A stretch of DNA of 64,000 bases from Gaoshiqia hydrogeniformans (GTDB lineage: Bacteria; Bacteroidota; Bacteroidia; Bacteroidales; Prolixibacteraceae): the NCBI RefSeq assembly GCF_049347105.1, contig NZ_CP186334.1:3472001-3536000 (forward strand). The letters run 5' to 3'. The notes below the pieces were generated by a model that saw only the letters and a program-made list of their open reading frames with translations, did not search any database and was not told the origin of the DNA. Below, piece after piece: positions 16,091 to 25,109 of this stretch. Every line of letters begins with the position of its first letter. Within the stretch, counting starts at the first letter, position 1. Both the position numbers and the translations under genes were made by a program.

Positions 16091-16239
16091 AGCAAGCCCC
16101 ATGCCCCAAGTTCCATGCTCCAATGACCAATTAACGGAGACGGGAGAATGGAGAATGGACAACGGTGGCAAGTCGCAGTTTACTTTGGCACTTACGTGCT
16201 TTTTAACGCTGAGGACGCCGGATCGCACAACGTTCGCAG
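16091..16239. repeat. Dispersed intergenic repeat, two modules
   Basis: The gap 15961-16278 holds no recognised gene. It carries two sequence modules also found at 57884-57989. 16091-16132, read on the minus strand, matches 57884-57914 (ATTGGTnATTG, GCATGG, GGCATGGGGCTT) with a short internal gap. 16178-16239, read on the minus strand, matches 57915-57989 (TTAAAAAGyAC, AAGTGsCAAAGTAA and flanks). The two modules are in a different relative order at the two loci. The purine-rich stretch GGAGACGGGAGAATGGAGAATGG lies between them (16136-16158). Confidence 0.6.
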
Positions 16240-16278
16240 AATCCGATTTCAGTCCAGATGGTTTACATCCTCATTGTC

Positions 16279-16998
16279 TTAATTTTCTTCGTCTTCGGTA
16301 AAAAAGTGTTTGTTTTTAATCACATTCATAATGGCATCTACAATGTGGTCATCCTGCAGGGTCGAATAATTGAAAATGATGTCGAAGTCGTTGTCATTGA
16401 GTTTTCGTCCGGCTACGTGTTCCCGGAATAGTTCCCGCTGACGATCGATCTGAAGCACATATTCCTGGGCATCGGCATGTGATAAATTGCTGATTTGCAT
16501 GATCCGGTTAATCCGCCATTCCAGGGGAGCCTGCAACTTAATGCTGAGTTTACGCGAGATGTCTTTGGCAATCACGCCGGCTGCCCGGCCAACAATAATC
16601 ATGTTTCCTTCTTCCGACAGGCGCAAAATAACTTTACGGACGGTGTCGATTACTTTTTGATCTTCCGAATCGTAAACTTTCTCGGTTGAAAAAGCCGAGC
16701 TTACTTCCTCAATGTTGAGTTTTGTCTCCGAAAGAAAAACATTTTTAATTTTTAAGGGGTCCATTTGCAGTTCGATTGCTGCTGCCTCAATAATTTCTTT
16801 GCTGACCCATTTCCACGGGACATCTGTTTTTGTCTCGGAATGAAAACTGTATCCGGTCAGTATTTTTGACAGTTTTGTCGCGATTCGTTTTGCCGAACAA
16901 CCACATTCGCGGGAGATCATGATCACCGGTCCGGGAATTTTATTCTTTAGCGGACTGTTCAGAATACCTTCAATATAATTGCTCATTAAGTTTTCCAT
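16279..16998 (-). CDS. Cytidylate kinase-like family protein
   Basis: The 239-residue protein matches the cytidylate-kinase-like family (PF13189). The N-terminal nucleotide-binding segment VIMISRECGCSAKRIATKL takes the place of a canonical P-loop. It continues with WVSKEIIEAA, EGNMIIVGRAAGVIAKD, APLEWRINRIM and DNDFDIIFNYSTL, the usual order for this family. The true substrate of the family is not established; members are often linked to stress or nucleotide metabolism. The gene stands alone. Met5 at 16986 is an equally good start. Confidence 0.8.
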   Translation of the reverse strand: MENLMSNYIEGILNSPLKNKIPGPVIMISRECGCSAKRIATKLSKILTGYSFHSETKTDVPWKWVSKEIIEAAAIELQMDPLKIKNVFLSETKLNIEEVSSAFSTEKVYDSEDQKVIDTVRKVILRLSEEGNMIIVGRAAGVIAKDISRKLSIKLQAPLEWRINRIMQISNLSHADAQEYVLQIDRQRELFREHVAGRKLNDNDFDIIFNYSTLQDDHIVDAIMNVIKNKHFFTEDEEN

Positions 16999-17151
16999 AG
17001 TGTAAATTTTTTGGTGTGATCTGTTTAAACAAATCTACAACTCATGACCCAACCAAGTGTAAAAAAATGTTCTATAATACCTGATTCTATTGATGTTTTA
17101 AAACAAGCTTGGAAAACATATAATTTTTATCTTAGCAGGAAAAAATTAGCG

Positions 17152-18204
17152 ATGAATAAGTTGATCAATACCGCGTTGTCCTCATTCGGGATGTCAGGCA
17201 TGGTTTTTCACGGGCCCATTCTGAAGGTAAATCCTAATTTCAGAATTTGTAAAATTCTGGAACGTTCCAGGAATTTGTCGGCGCCGCTTTACCCCGAGGC
17301 CGTCATCGTACGGGACTATGATGAAATTCTCGACGATCCTGAAATTGAACTGGTGGTGGTAAATACGCCGGATGAGTTTCATTACCGCATGTGTAAACAA
17401 GCCCTCGAAGCAGGTAAACATGTTGTGGTGGAAAAGCCTTTTACCCGCACCGTGGAAGAAGCCAATGAACTGATTGATCTGGCCAAATCGAAAGACCTTT
17501 TGCTGACGGTCTTCCAGAACCGTCGGTGGGACGGCGATTTTCTGACGGTGAAAAAAGTGATCGAAGAAAGACAATTGGGGCGTCTGGTCGAGTTTGAGTC
17601 GCACTTTGACCGGTACCGTAATTTTATTCAGCCCGGAACATGGAAAGAAACCGGCGATGATCGGGGAGGTGTTTTGTATAACCTGGGTTCTCATATGGTT
17701 GATCAGGCCCTGGTGTTGTTTGGCATGCCTCAGACCGTTACCGCTCACCTGGCCATTGTGCGTGAAGGAGGTGTTGTGAACGATTATTATGACATTCGTC
17801 TTCAGTATGACGGTTTTGCTGCTATTCTGAAATGTTCTTACCTGGCGCGGGTTCCCGGCCCCCGGTATAGCCTGTACGGCGATTTGGGAACCTTCCGTAA
17901 ATGGGGAATTGACCCGCAGGAAGAAGCGCTGAAGGCCGGTCGTTTACCGAACGAAGCCGGTTGGGGAACCGAGTCTTTTGCCGATTGGGGAGAAATGGAT
18001 ACCGAACACAAAGGGCTTCATTTCAGGGAAAAAGTGGAAACAATTCCCGGGAATTACCCGGTTTTTTACAATAACCTGTATCAGGCTCTGGTAAATGGCG
18101 CCGAGTTGCTTGTGAAGCCGGAAGAAAGCCGTGATTGCCAGCTGGTGCTTGAAGCCTGTTTGCAGAGCCATCGGGAAAAGCGAACGGTGATGTTGAAGGT
18201 GTAG
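17152..18204 (+). CDS. Cytosolic Gfo/Idh/MocA family oxidoreductase
   Basis: With the ATG at 17152 the protein has 350 residues and no signal peptide. The N-terminal Rossmann segment (NTALSSFGMSGMVFHGPI) is followed by VVVNTPDEFHYRMCKQALEAG and the conserved VVEKPFTRTVEEA lysine motif, then HFDRY and YNLGSHMVDQAL in the substrate domain. It resembles the roughly 345-residue subgroup of NAD(P)-dependent oxidoreductases that act on sugars or inositols. An in-frame upstream extension (17044) has no family similarity, whereas AGCAGGA before 17152 is a possible ribosome site. It is a single gene between two minus-strand genes; substrate unknown. Confidence 0.85.
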   Translation: MNKLINTALSSFGMSGMVFHGPILKVNPNFRICKILERSRNLSAPLYPEAVIVRDYDEILDDPEIELVVVNTPDEFHYRMCKQALEAGKHVVVEKPFTRTVEEANELIDLAKSKDLLLTVFQNRRWDGDFLTVKKVIEERQLGRLVEFESHFDRYRNFIQPGTWKETGDDRGGVLYNLGSHMVDQALVLFGMPQTVTAHLAIVREGGVVNDYYDIRLQYDGFAAILKCSYLARVPGPRYSLYGDLGTFRKWGIDPQEEALKAGRLPNEAGWGTESFADWGEMDTEHKGLHFREKVETIPGNYPVFYNNLYQALVNGAELLVKPEESRDCQLVLEACLQSHREKRTVMLKV

Positions 18205-18348
18205 GGCATGGGGTAAGGAGCATGGAGAAAGAAGCGGGGAGCAGGGAGCATGGAGCCCGGAGAACGGGGCATGGTGGAAAAGAGGTTGTTTAACGGCTCA
18301 TGCGGGCGAACGGTTTTGGAGCCCGGAGCAGTTGGCAGGCAGAGACGA
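18205..18348. repeat. Purine-rich degenerate GCATGGGG/GGAGCATGGAG repeats
   Basis: From 18205 to about 18275 the gap between convergent genes is filled with variations of GGGCATGGGG, GGAGCATGGAG and GAGCCCGGAG. The same words occur in the intergenic repeats at 16091-16132 and 57884-57914. GAGCCCGGAGCAG recurs at 18319-18331. No gene or RNA was recognised. Confidence 0.5.
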
Positions 18349-19275
18349 TTACTCGTAAATCTTTTCGATTTCCTTCAAAATCCGTTTTTCTTTGATTTTT
18401 CCCGTGTATAAAACCAGGGTATAGCTAAGTTTTAGAGGGACATCTTTTTGTAAATCAACCGGTGTGGCCCCCGGGAAAACGGCATTCTGCATGCTGGCTT
18501 TATTTCGGAGGATCCAGCGTTGCGGGGATGACTGATTTTTTTGGTCAGCATAAATGAGAACGCCGCCCTGGCTTCCGTTTTTGGCCATGCCGCCGGTTAT
18601 GTTGATGTATTGACCAGCCTCCACGGCGGTATTTTGCGGCTCAACATTTCCGTTTTCGCCGCTAAACCGGACATTCTCAGGCAACCTGATCCTTGCAGAA
18701 AACCCGCCGTATCCTTTTTCATCGTTTGAGCCGCCCAGCTTCAGCTTGTCGGTTAAAGCCGTTAATTCGAGGTCAATTTTAATCAGCCTGTAATTTCCCG
18801 ATTGCAGATAAAACGTATGATGCGCTTTTTCTTTCAGGTATGGTATTTCGCCATTTTCGAAGGCTGACGACCGCCAGAACGCGGTGGTAATAAAATCGCC
18901 GGTACCATTCCCGGTCCGTTTGAATTCAACATCCTTTACATCAACCTGGTAATCTTTCAGCTCCCAGGGATCGCCCGCCGGTTTGCCGTCGATCAGGATT
19001 TGATGCCATGCCCAAAACAGACCGCGGTGGTGCGGATGGTCGGCCGGGGCGTTTTCGGTGATTTCAGTGCCATCGGGAAGGTACACCGGGTGCCAGAAAT
19101 TATTTCGCAGGTCTTCCTGTCCGGAGCGGATAGCTTCTTTCTGGTAAAAGGCGATTTTTTTGCCGCCTTCGATGATCAGAAAGCCTCCGTTTTCTTTTTT
19201 CATGTTGATTTGTGCGAGAATTCCGCCTGCAGGCAGTAATAAAACCAGGCACAATATGGCGAGTGATTTTTTCAT
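18349..19275 (-). CDS. Secreted DUF6807 (PmoA-like) protein
   Basis: The 308-residue protein has a cleavable signal peptide (about 1-21, LLLPAGGILAQ) and the DUF6807/PmoA family pattern: ADHPHHRGLFWAWH (about 78-91), WELKDYQVDVKDVEF and GYGGFSARIRLPEN. Such proteins are common near sugar oxidoreductases and carbohydrate operons in Bacteroidota and Planctomycetota and are probably periplasmic. A catalytic role through the histidine-rich motif has been suspected but I know of no settled activity. It stands alone here, separated from the convergent oxidoreductase by repeat sequence. Confidence 0.75.
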   Translation of the reverse strand: MKKSLAILCLVLLLPAGGILAQINMKKENGGFLIIEGGKKIAFYQKEAIRSGQEDLRNNFWHPVYLPDGTEITENAPADHPHHRGLFWAWHQILIDGKPAGDPWELKDYQVDVKDVEFKRTGNGTGDFITTAFWRSSAFENGEIPYLKEKAHHTFYLQSGNYRLIKIDLELTALTDKLKLGGSNDEKGYGGFSARIRLPENVRFSGENGNVEPQNTAVEAGQYINITGGMAKNGSQGGVLIYADQKNQSSPQRWILRNKASMQNAVFPGATPVDLQKDVPLKLSYTLVLYTGKIKEKRILKEIEKIYE

Positions 19276-19395
19276 GTTTAGGTTTTCAACGTTTGATTAA
19301 TCCGTATAAAAATACGTCTTTGGATGGCTAAGGTATAAAAATGAATGTTGATTTTGACGATTTCCGAAAATTTTCGGGCGAGAAAAGAAGTCGTT

Positions 19396-21381
19396 TTACT
19401 GGAGTCCCTGTTTGAAATTGAATGTCGTTGACGGTTGAATTGCCTCGCCCGAACGGAATTTTGCCAGCAGGCGTTTAAAGCTGTTCTTCCCGCGGTTTTC
19501 GTGTTTCAGGTCGATCATAAAACTGTTGAAACCCTCTTTCAGTAATTGATTTTTGTATTGAAACAGGTTTACCGGCCGATCGGGGATCACCAGCGTAATC
19601 CCGTCACGGTTGAGCTTCCGGTATGTTTTATTCCAGGCATCTTTAAACAGCGAATCTTCGTTACTTAAACTGACCGGCATACGCGAGTAAAACAACTCGG
19701 GCAGTGTGTGTAGAATGACGATCCCTTGTTTGTTTTGCATTGATTTCAGATTGTCCAGATCATTTTCGACGGGATAGCAAAAGTTCCGGATTTTCTGTTG
19801 CTGAAGAAGTTTCGCCGCGGCATCGTTATATACGTAAACCTGTTCGTTACAACTCAACTGGCAGCTTTTACCAGCCAGTAGCTTTTGAGACAGGTGACTG
19901 ATGAGAAAATGATGAATCCCCTTTTCCTCGGCAGTCAGTATCAGTTTTTGCCAGGCTGGTAGTTGTGTTTCGGCAATAAATTTCGGAAGCTCCGGATGTA
20001 TTTTTGCCAGGTTTTGCTGAATGACCGGCAAATCGAAGTTAAATGCGTCGAACTGGCGTTTGGTGAAGGAAAGAATGAGGCCGTCAACGTCATCCATGCG
20101 GATTTGGTTTAGCCAGTCGGGATGCCCGATGCGAACAAAAAGCCTCGGCCTGCCGGGACGGTTCCCGGTATGAAGTTTTTGCAGGATGGCTTTCTTTTCG
20201 TGCACGGGCACAAACACCTTTGGCGCCGGAACATTGGGCAGGCGCGAGGGGAATGATTGCTCGCGGCGGCCAATCCAATACACTTCATCTCCGGCTTTCA
20301 GCTTTTCTTTTCCTTGGAAAATGAACGAGTAACGTCCGTGTTCTTCCCATATTTCATCTAATTTCAGGCTAAACGTTTCGTCCGACCGGACATCCCGGAT
20401 GCGGATGCGGTCGCCGTTTCGTAAATCGGATGACGACAGGAAGCTTACTTCATCTTTATCGACACGAATAATCTGACCAACCAAAATACCGTTATTTGCA
20501 TTGTCGGCCAGGGCATTTTTGATATCCTTTCCGGCAAAGTAACCGGTTTTTGCCCGTCCAAAGTCCAGCCGGAGCATGTCTTCCGCCACTGCTGTTTGCT
20601 CCGGCTGGTCAAGCGCCAGCCGGTAGGCCCCCGCCACCTGGAACACGTAGTCGGCCGATTTCATACGCCCTTCCACTTTGAACGAATGGATTCCCATCCC
20701 GGTCATTTTTTGCAGGTTAGCCAATTGCTGGTTGTCTTTCAGGTTGAACAGGTATTTTTGTTGCGAACCATCCCTGTAAACCATCCGGCAGGGTTGGCTG
20801 CATAACCCGCGGTTGGCGCCCCGTCCGCCGATATAACTGCTGAAAAAGCACTGACCGGAAAACGAGTAGCACAAGGCGCCGTGAATGAAAACCTCGAGTT
20901 CGCAGGCCGGACGGGCGGCAATGGCCTCCAGCTCATTCAGGGTGAGTTCGCGGGCAAGCACCACCCTGGAGATCCCCATGGCAGAAGCATGTTGCACGCC
21001 GAAGCTATTGTGGTTCCCCATTTGCGTGCTGGCGTGAATGGCCAGTTTAGGAAAATAGTGGCGCACCAGCCAGCAAACGCCCCAGTCCTGTACAATGATG
21101 GCGTCCACACCAACTTTTTCGAGGTAGGCCAGAACATCCAGCAGCTTTTCAATCTCCCGGTTCTTAATGACTGTGTTCAGCGTGATGTAAATTTTTACCT
21201 GATCTTTTCGGGCTTCCTGCAGGATGGCCGGCAACTGGTTTTCACTGAAATTATTGGCGCGCGCCCGGGCATTAAACTGTTTCAAGCCCATGTAAATTGC
21301 GTTGGCCCCTCCGCGGATAGCCGCCCTGAATGAATCAACATGACCTGCGGGGAGGAGTAATTCCGGTTTTTTCTGTCCCAT
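19396..21381 (-). CDS. Peptidase U32 family protein, RlhA/TrhP-like RNA hydroxylation factor
   Basis: The protein (661 residues from the ATG at 21381) begins KPELLLPAGHVDSFRAAIRG, the U32 opening. It carries the cysteine signature in CYSFSGQCFFSSYIGGRGANRGLCSQPCRM (about 165-195), which fits an iron-sulfur site of this family, and has the long C-terminal DUF3656-like half. Despite the peptidase name, well-studied members are RNA-modifying enzymes: TrhP for tRNA uridine hydroxylation and RlhA for 23S rRNA cytidine hydroxylation. Length and C-terminal half favour the RlhA-like group. The longer in-frame start at 21525 crosses the divergent gene's start and was not used. Confidence 0.82.
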   Translation of the reverse strand: MGQKKPELLLPAGHVDSFRAAIRGGANAIYMGLKQFNARARANNFSENQLPAILQEARKDQVKIYITLNTVIKNREIEKLLDVLAYLEKVGVDAIIVQDWGVCWLVRHYFPKLAIHASTQMGNHNSFGVQHASAMGISRVVLARELTLNELEAIAARPACELEVFIHGALCYSFSGQCFFSSYIGGRGANRGLCSQPCRMVYRDGSQQKYLFNLKDNQQLANLQKMTGMGIHSFKVEGRMKSADYVFQVAGAYRLALDQPEQTAVAEDMLRLDFGRAKTGYFAGKDIKNALADNANNGILVGQIIRVDKDEVSFLSSSDLRNGDRIRIRDVRSDETFSLKLDEIWEEHGRYSFIFQGKEKLKAGDEVYWIGRREQSFPSRLPNVPAPKVFVPVHEKKAILQKLHTGNRPGRPRLFVRIGHPDWLNQIRMDDVDGLILSFTKRQFDAFNFDLPVIQQNLAKIHPELPKFIAETQLPAWQKLILTAEEKGIHHFLISHLSQKLLAGKSCQLSCNEQVYVYNDAAAKLLQQQKIRNFCYPVENDLDNLKSMQNKQGIVILHTLPELFYSRMPVSLSNEDSLFKDAWNKTYRKLNRDGITLVIPDRPVNLFQYKNQLLKEGFNSFMIDLKHENRGKNSFKRLLAKFRSGEAIQPSTTFNFKQGLQ

Positions 21382-21469
21382 TTTCAGTGAAAATTTGCCC
21401 AAAAATACAATTATTTTTATGGTTTCTGTTTTTCCCCCAATTCGGCTTAACTTTGAACTTTCTGCCTGG

Positions 21470-21880
21470 ATGATGAAAAAATTGTTGCTGTTTACATACG
21501 GAACCCTTTCAGATCCGGAGTTCATTCACTTGTTACTGAACCGTGTGCCGGAGTATACCGGGGCGATTTTGCCGGGTTACGAGTTGCTGGTTCATCCTCA
21601 AAACGGTTATTTGTTTGTGAAACCTAAGCCTGGCAGTATGGTAAAAGGCTTTTTTTTCGAAATCAAGCCCGACGAACTTCGACTGATCGACTGTTGGGAA
21701 GAAGTACCCTTATATGAACGCGAACTGAAACAGGTGGTTATCAACGACGGTGAAGAAACAGAAGTGTTTGTTTACACCCAAAATCAAACGGAAGGAATTC
21801 CCTGGTCTCCCGATCATCCGGTGAACAGGGAGAAAATCAGGGAAGAGCTACGTGCTTTTATGAAATTGATCCGGGAATAG
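21470..21880 (+). CDS. Gamma-glutamylcyclotransferase (AIG2-like) family protein
   Basis: From the ATG at 21470 the protein has about 136 residues. It starts with LFTYGTLSDPE, the substrate-loop motif of the cyclotransferase fold (PF06094). PGYELLVHPQNGYLFVKPKPGSMVKGFFFEI and the DCWEEVPLYERELKQV strand follow, with the conserved acidic residue region around E-E. Members convert gamma-glutamyl peptides or amines to 5-oxoproline, but many bacterial ones are uncharacterised. It is divergent from the U32 gene, with only about 88 bp between them. ATG 21473 is an alternative start; the frame running back to 21395 looks non-coding. Confidence 0.82.
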   Translation: MMKKLLLFTYGTLSDPEFIHLLLNRVPEYTGAILPGYELLVHPQNGYLFVKPKPGSMVKGFFFEIKPDELRLIDCWEEVPLYERELKQVVINDGEETEVFVYTQNQTEGIPWSPDHPVNREKIREELRAFMKLIRE

Positions 21881-21952
21881 AAAACGAAAGGGGTATTTCG
21901 TTTTTAACTGTAATGTTCGTACTGAAGTGCAGACTGGTATGGAAAAAAACCG

Positions 21953-23194
21953 ATGAAATCAATCCGACTTATCTTTTTACTGCTTGTTCTGTTTGGTTGC
22001 AAGCAAACACCTAAAATTACGGAGTGGCGGGGTCCCTTCCGCGATGGGATCTATCCGGAAACCAATTTACTGAAAAGTTGGCCCGACTCAGGCCCGGCAC
22101 TTGTATGGGAAACCGAAACCGCCGGGAACGGGTACAGCAGCCCGGTGGTGACCGATCAATATGTCTTTTTTACCGGTGAGATCGACAGCTTAGGCTACCT
22201 GTTCCGATTCGATCATCAGGGACGGGAAATCAGCCGGATGAGTTATGGCGCCGAGTGGACAACCAATTTTCCGGGTCCACGGGGCACTCCGACCCTGGTT
22301 GGGCAACTGGCGTATATTTGTTCCGGTCTGGGCGAAGTGGTTTGCCTGGATACAGAGAAGCAGGTTGAGTTGTGGCGCAGGAATATGCTTGCCGACTTTG
22401 GCGGGATCAGTCCCCGTTTTGGCTTTTCGGAAGCGCTGCTGGTCGATCAGGAGAAGGTATATTGCCTGGCAGGCGGCGAACAGCATAACCTGGTCGCTTT
22501 AAACAGGCACAACGGTGAGTTCGTCTGGAGCAGTCCGTGTGCGGGTGAACGGCCGGCATATTGCTCCGCTAAATTGATTGAAGCAGGAGGTAAAAGGATT
22601 TTAGTCACCTTTTCGGCGTATCACCTGCTGGGGGTTGAGGCCAGCACCGGACAATTGCTCTGGACACACGAACAAACCAACACGCTGCCCGAAGAGCGTG
22701 AACCCGGCAATGGCGATACGCACGGCAATACCGTTCTTTTTGAAGATCATTGCATTTATTACGCTGAGGGCGACGGCAACGGCGGGGTAAAGCTGAAATT
22801 AAACGAAGAAGCTACCGGCTTTGAGCAGGTTTGGCAAACAACCGGATTCGATAATTACATGACCGGTATGGTGAAATGGAATAATCGCTTGTACGGCAGC
22901 AGTCATTCAAAGAAACAATTGATGGCCGTTGACTGCGATACCGGTGAGAAAACCGACAGCCTCAACATCGGCCGGGGCAATGTAATTTTTGCTGACGGGC
23001 TGATCTGCTTTTACAACGATCAAGGAATGGTTTACCTGGTTCATCCGGCCGATGAGGGGATGGAGGTGGCCGGTTCGTTTAAATTGACCAAAGGGACGAA
23101 AGAACATTTTGCCCACCCGGTGATCCACAAAGGGGTGTTATACCTGCGGCACGGGAATTACCTGGGCGCTTATCAAATCGGTGATAAAACGTAA
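21953..23194 (+). CDS. PQQ-like beta-propeller lipoprotein
   Basis: The 413-residue protein has a lipoprotein signal with cysteine at about 16 (LLVLFGCKQT). It is built of propeller blades with the PQQ-dehydrogenase/BamB-like pattern: GPALVWETETAGNGYSSPVV, KQVELWRRN, GEFVWSSP, TGQLLWTHE. No quinone-binding or catalytic residues of true alcohol dehydrogenases were seen, so it is probably a structural or binding propeller on the periplasmic or outer membrane. Its start TEWRGPFRDGIYPE resembles the WRG.NRDG opening of planctomycete/Bacteroidota PQQ-like proteins. It ends at a strong bidirectional terminator. Confidence 0.8.
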   Translation: MKSIRLIFLLLVLFGCKQTPKITEWRGPFRDGIYPETNLLKSWPDSGPALVWETETAGNGYSSPVVTDQYVFFTGEIDSLGYLFRFDHQGREISRMSYGAEWTTNFPGPRGTPTLVGQLAYICSGLGEVVCLDTEKQVELWRRNMLADFGGISPRFGFSEALLVDQEKVYCLAGGEQHNLVALNRHNGEFVWSSPCAGERPAYCSAKLIEAGGKRILVTFSAYHLLGVEASTGQLLWTHEQTNTLPEEREPGNGDTHGNTVLFEDHCIYYAEGDGNGGVKLKLNEEATGFEQVWQTTGFDNYMTGMVKWNNRLYGSSHSKKQLMAVDCDTGEKTDSLNIGRGNVIFADGLICFYNDQGMVYLVHPADEGMEVAGSFKLTKGTKEHFAHPVIHKGVLYLRHGNYLGAYQIGDKT

Positions 23195-23242
23195 GGTTTT
23201 GAAAGGAAAATCCTGATGATTTTGGCCGGCGGGCTGAACATG

Positions 23243-23278
23243 AAAAGGCTGCCTGAAGTATTTATCAGGCAGCCTTTT
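23243..23278. terminator. Bidirectional rho-independent terminator between propeller gene and pfp
   Basis: A perfect 14-bp stem (AAAAGGCTGCCTGA at 23243-23256 and its complement at 23265-23278) with an 8-nt loop ends in T-runs on both strands, in the 106-bp gap between convergent genes. Confidence 0.92.
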
Positions 23279-23300
23279 GTATGCTTATGCAGAAGATGAT

Positions 23301-24953
23301 TTATTTCTGTTCCAGTTGCAAGGTCACCGTGGTCCGGTCGCAAACTTCGGTCGGGCCCCAATATTGGATTGGTCCCGGGTACAGGTAGCTGGTTTCAATG
23401 GCCCATTTGTCGCGGTTGGCTGTCAGGTAATTGAAGGGAGCGCCATCCAGTTTTACCAGGGCCTTCTGAATAACCGGTTTCATATGTCCGTGGCGTTTTT
23501 CCATGTTCATCATCATCGTAACAGGAACCCCTCCGGCAATCCATTCGTCGGCCGGGGCGATGGTATTACGTACGCTGGCCATGTAACCGGTTTTTCCGGC
23601 GCCAATCAGTACCGATGCGGTATAGCCCAGCGAGTAGCAGTAGTCGGCATCGAAGTTCGAGGGGGCGGCACAACGTCCTTCGTAACCGAAGAAGTGGTAT
23701 TGCGTACCGAATTTGCCCTTAAATTTGCCGGCTTTTTTCATGTCATCCAGCTTGGTTTTTACCATTTCTCCCAACAGTTTTTCTGTTTCGATTAACGAAA
23801 CCTGAACGTTTCCGTGCGGGTCGCGATCGAGGGTCAGCTGGGTAGCAATTCCGGCAGGCAGCGATTGGAATACAGCGGCCGATTCAGTGCTTAATTTACC
23901 GGCGACGTATTCCAGCCGGTGAGATTTCTGGATAATCCTGAATTCCTGTTCGGTTTCAGAACCCTCGGCAAGCATATCGTTTAGCTCGGCAATCAGTTTT
24001 TTCATTTCCGGGACAAATTCCACTAATCCTTCGGGGATCAGGGCGACACCAAAGTTTTCGCCATTTTCGGCGCGTTTGGCAATAATACCGGCCATATAAG
24101 CCACAATTTCGTCAAGTGTTTGCTGTTTCTCGGCGACTTCTTCCGAAATCAGGGTGATGTTTGGTTGTGTTTGCAGAGCAGCTTCCAAACCGATATGCGA
24201 GGCAGAACGGCCCATCAGTTTGATAAAGTGCCAGTATTTTTTTGCTGAATTGGCATCACGCTGGATGTTCCCGATTAGCTCTGAATATACTTTTACCGCC
24301 GTGTCGAACCCAAAAGAAGTTTCGATCATCTCGTTTTTCAGGTCGCCGTCGATGGTTTTCGGGCAGCCAATAACCTGAACCCCGGCTTTTTTAGCAGCAT
24401 AGTATTCGGCCAATACGCAGGCATTGGTATTGCTGTCGTCGCCGCCAATGATGATCAATGCGTTGATGCTCAGTTTTTTCAGAATTTCGAGACCTTTGTC
24501 GAACTGGGCTTCTTCTTCCAGTTTGGTACGGCCCGAGCCGATAATGTCGAAACCACCAGTATTACGGAAACCTTCCAGGTAATCAGCCGTGATTTCCATG
24601 TATTGGTGGTCGACCAAACCGCCGGGGCCTCCCAGGAAACCATACAATTTACTTTCGGGGTTCAGGGCCTTAATCCCGTCGAAGATTCCTGAGATCACAT
24701 TGTGCCCGCCCGGCGCTTGTCCGCCCGACAGGATAACACCAACGTGGATCGCCGGCAAACCACTCACTTCGTTACCTTTTTCGAAGGTAATGATGGGCAT
24801 ACCGTAAGTATTCGGAAATAATTTTTTGATTTCAGCCTGATCGGCAACCGATTCGGTAGCGGCGCCTTCGATCATTTTTACTTCTCCTTTTAATGATTTT
24901 GGAAGTTTAGGCTGGTATTGGGCCCTGGCTTTTTGTAATGCACTGATGGTCAT
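23301..24953 (-). CDS. pfp: Pyrophosphate--fructose 6-phosphate 1-phosphotransferase
   Basis: The 550-residue protein is the long PPi-dependent phosphofructokinase of Bacteroidota and plants. GVILSGGQAPGGHNVISG marks the phosphate-binding start. GGDDSNTNA carries the aspartate typical of PPi-users in place of the ATP-type glycine, and PKTIDGDLKN supplies the catalytic TIDGD with the PPi-specific lysine. KLMGRSASHIGLEAA follows. It interconverts fructose 6-phosphate and fructose 1,6-bisphosphate with pyrophosphate, reversibly, in cytosolic glycolysis and gluconeogenesis. It is a single gene with its own -7 box and terminator. Confidence 0.95.
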   Translation of the reverse strand: MTISALQKARAQYQPKLPKSLKGEVKMIEGAATESVADQAEIKKLFPNTYGMPIITFEKGNEVSGLPAIHVGVILSGGQAPGGHNVISGIFDGIKALNPESKLYGFLGGPGGLVDHQYMEITADYLEGFRNTGGFDIIGSGRTKLEEEAQFDKGLEILKKLSINALIIIGGDDSNTNACVLAEYYAAKKAGVQVIGCPKTIDGDLKNEMIETSFGFDTAVKVYSELIGNIQRDANSAKKYWHFIKLMGRSASHIGLEAALQTQPNITLISEEVAEKQQTLDEIVAYMAGIIAKRAENGENFGVALIPEGLVEFVPEMKKLIAELNDMLAEGSETEQEFRIIQKSHRLEYVAGKLSTESAAVFQSLPAGIATQLTLDRDPHGNVQVSLIETEKLLGEMVKTKLDDMKKAGKFKGKFGTQYHFFGYEGRCAAPSNFDADYCYSLGYTASVLIGAGKTGYMASVRNTIAPADEWIAGGVPVTMMMNMEKRHGHMKPVIQKALVKLDGAPFNYLTANRDKWAIETSYLYPGPIQYWGPTEVCDRTTVTLQLEQK

Positions 24954-25000
24954 ATGCGTTCAATTTTTAGGTAAGTTTTACTCTTTCTTTAAAATTCGAT

Positions 25001-25009
25001 GCAAAAATA
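25001..25009 (-). promoter_or_regulatory. -7 promoter element of pfp
   Basis: TATTTTTGC on the minus strand (25009-25001) matches TAnnTTTGy, about 47 bp upstream of the pfp ATG. TTTG lies 14 bp upstream of it, closer than a normal -33 element. Confidence 0.45.
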
Positions 25010-25109
25010 ACTGAAAATGATCGCAAATAACATGTTGTCAAGCCAGCTTGTCCTGATTTAAAGTAAATTTAAACAGGTAGGCCGTTCGGGGAGATTAATC
25101 ACTTAGTTG

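Noticed and set aside
21382..21525. Upstream extension of the U32 protein
   Set aside because: It overlaps the divergent cyclotransferase start and lacks similarity before MGQKKPELLLPAG.
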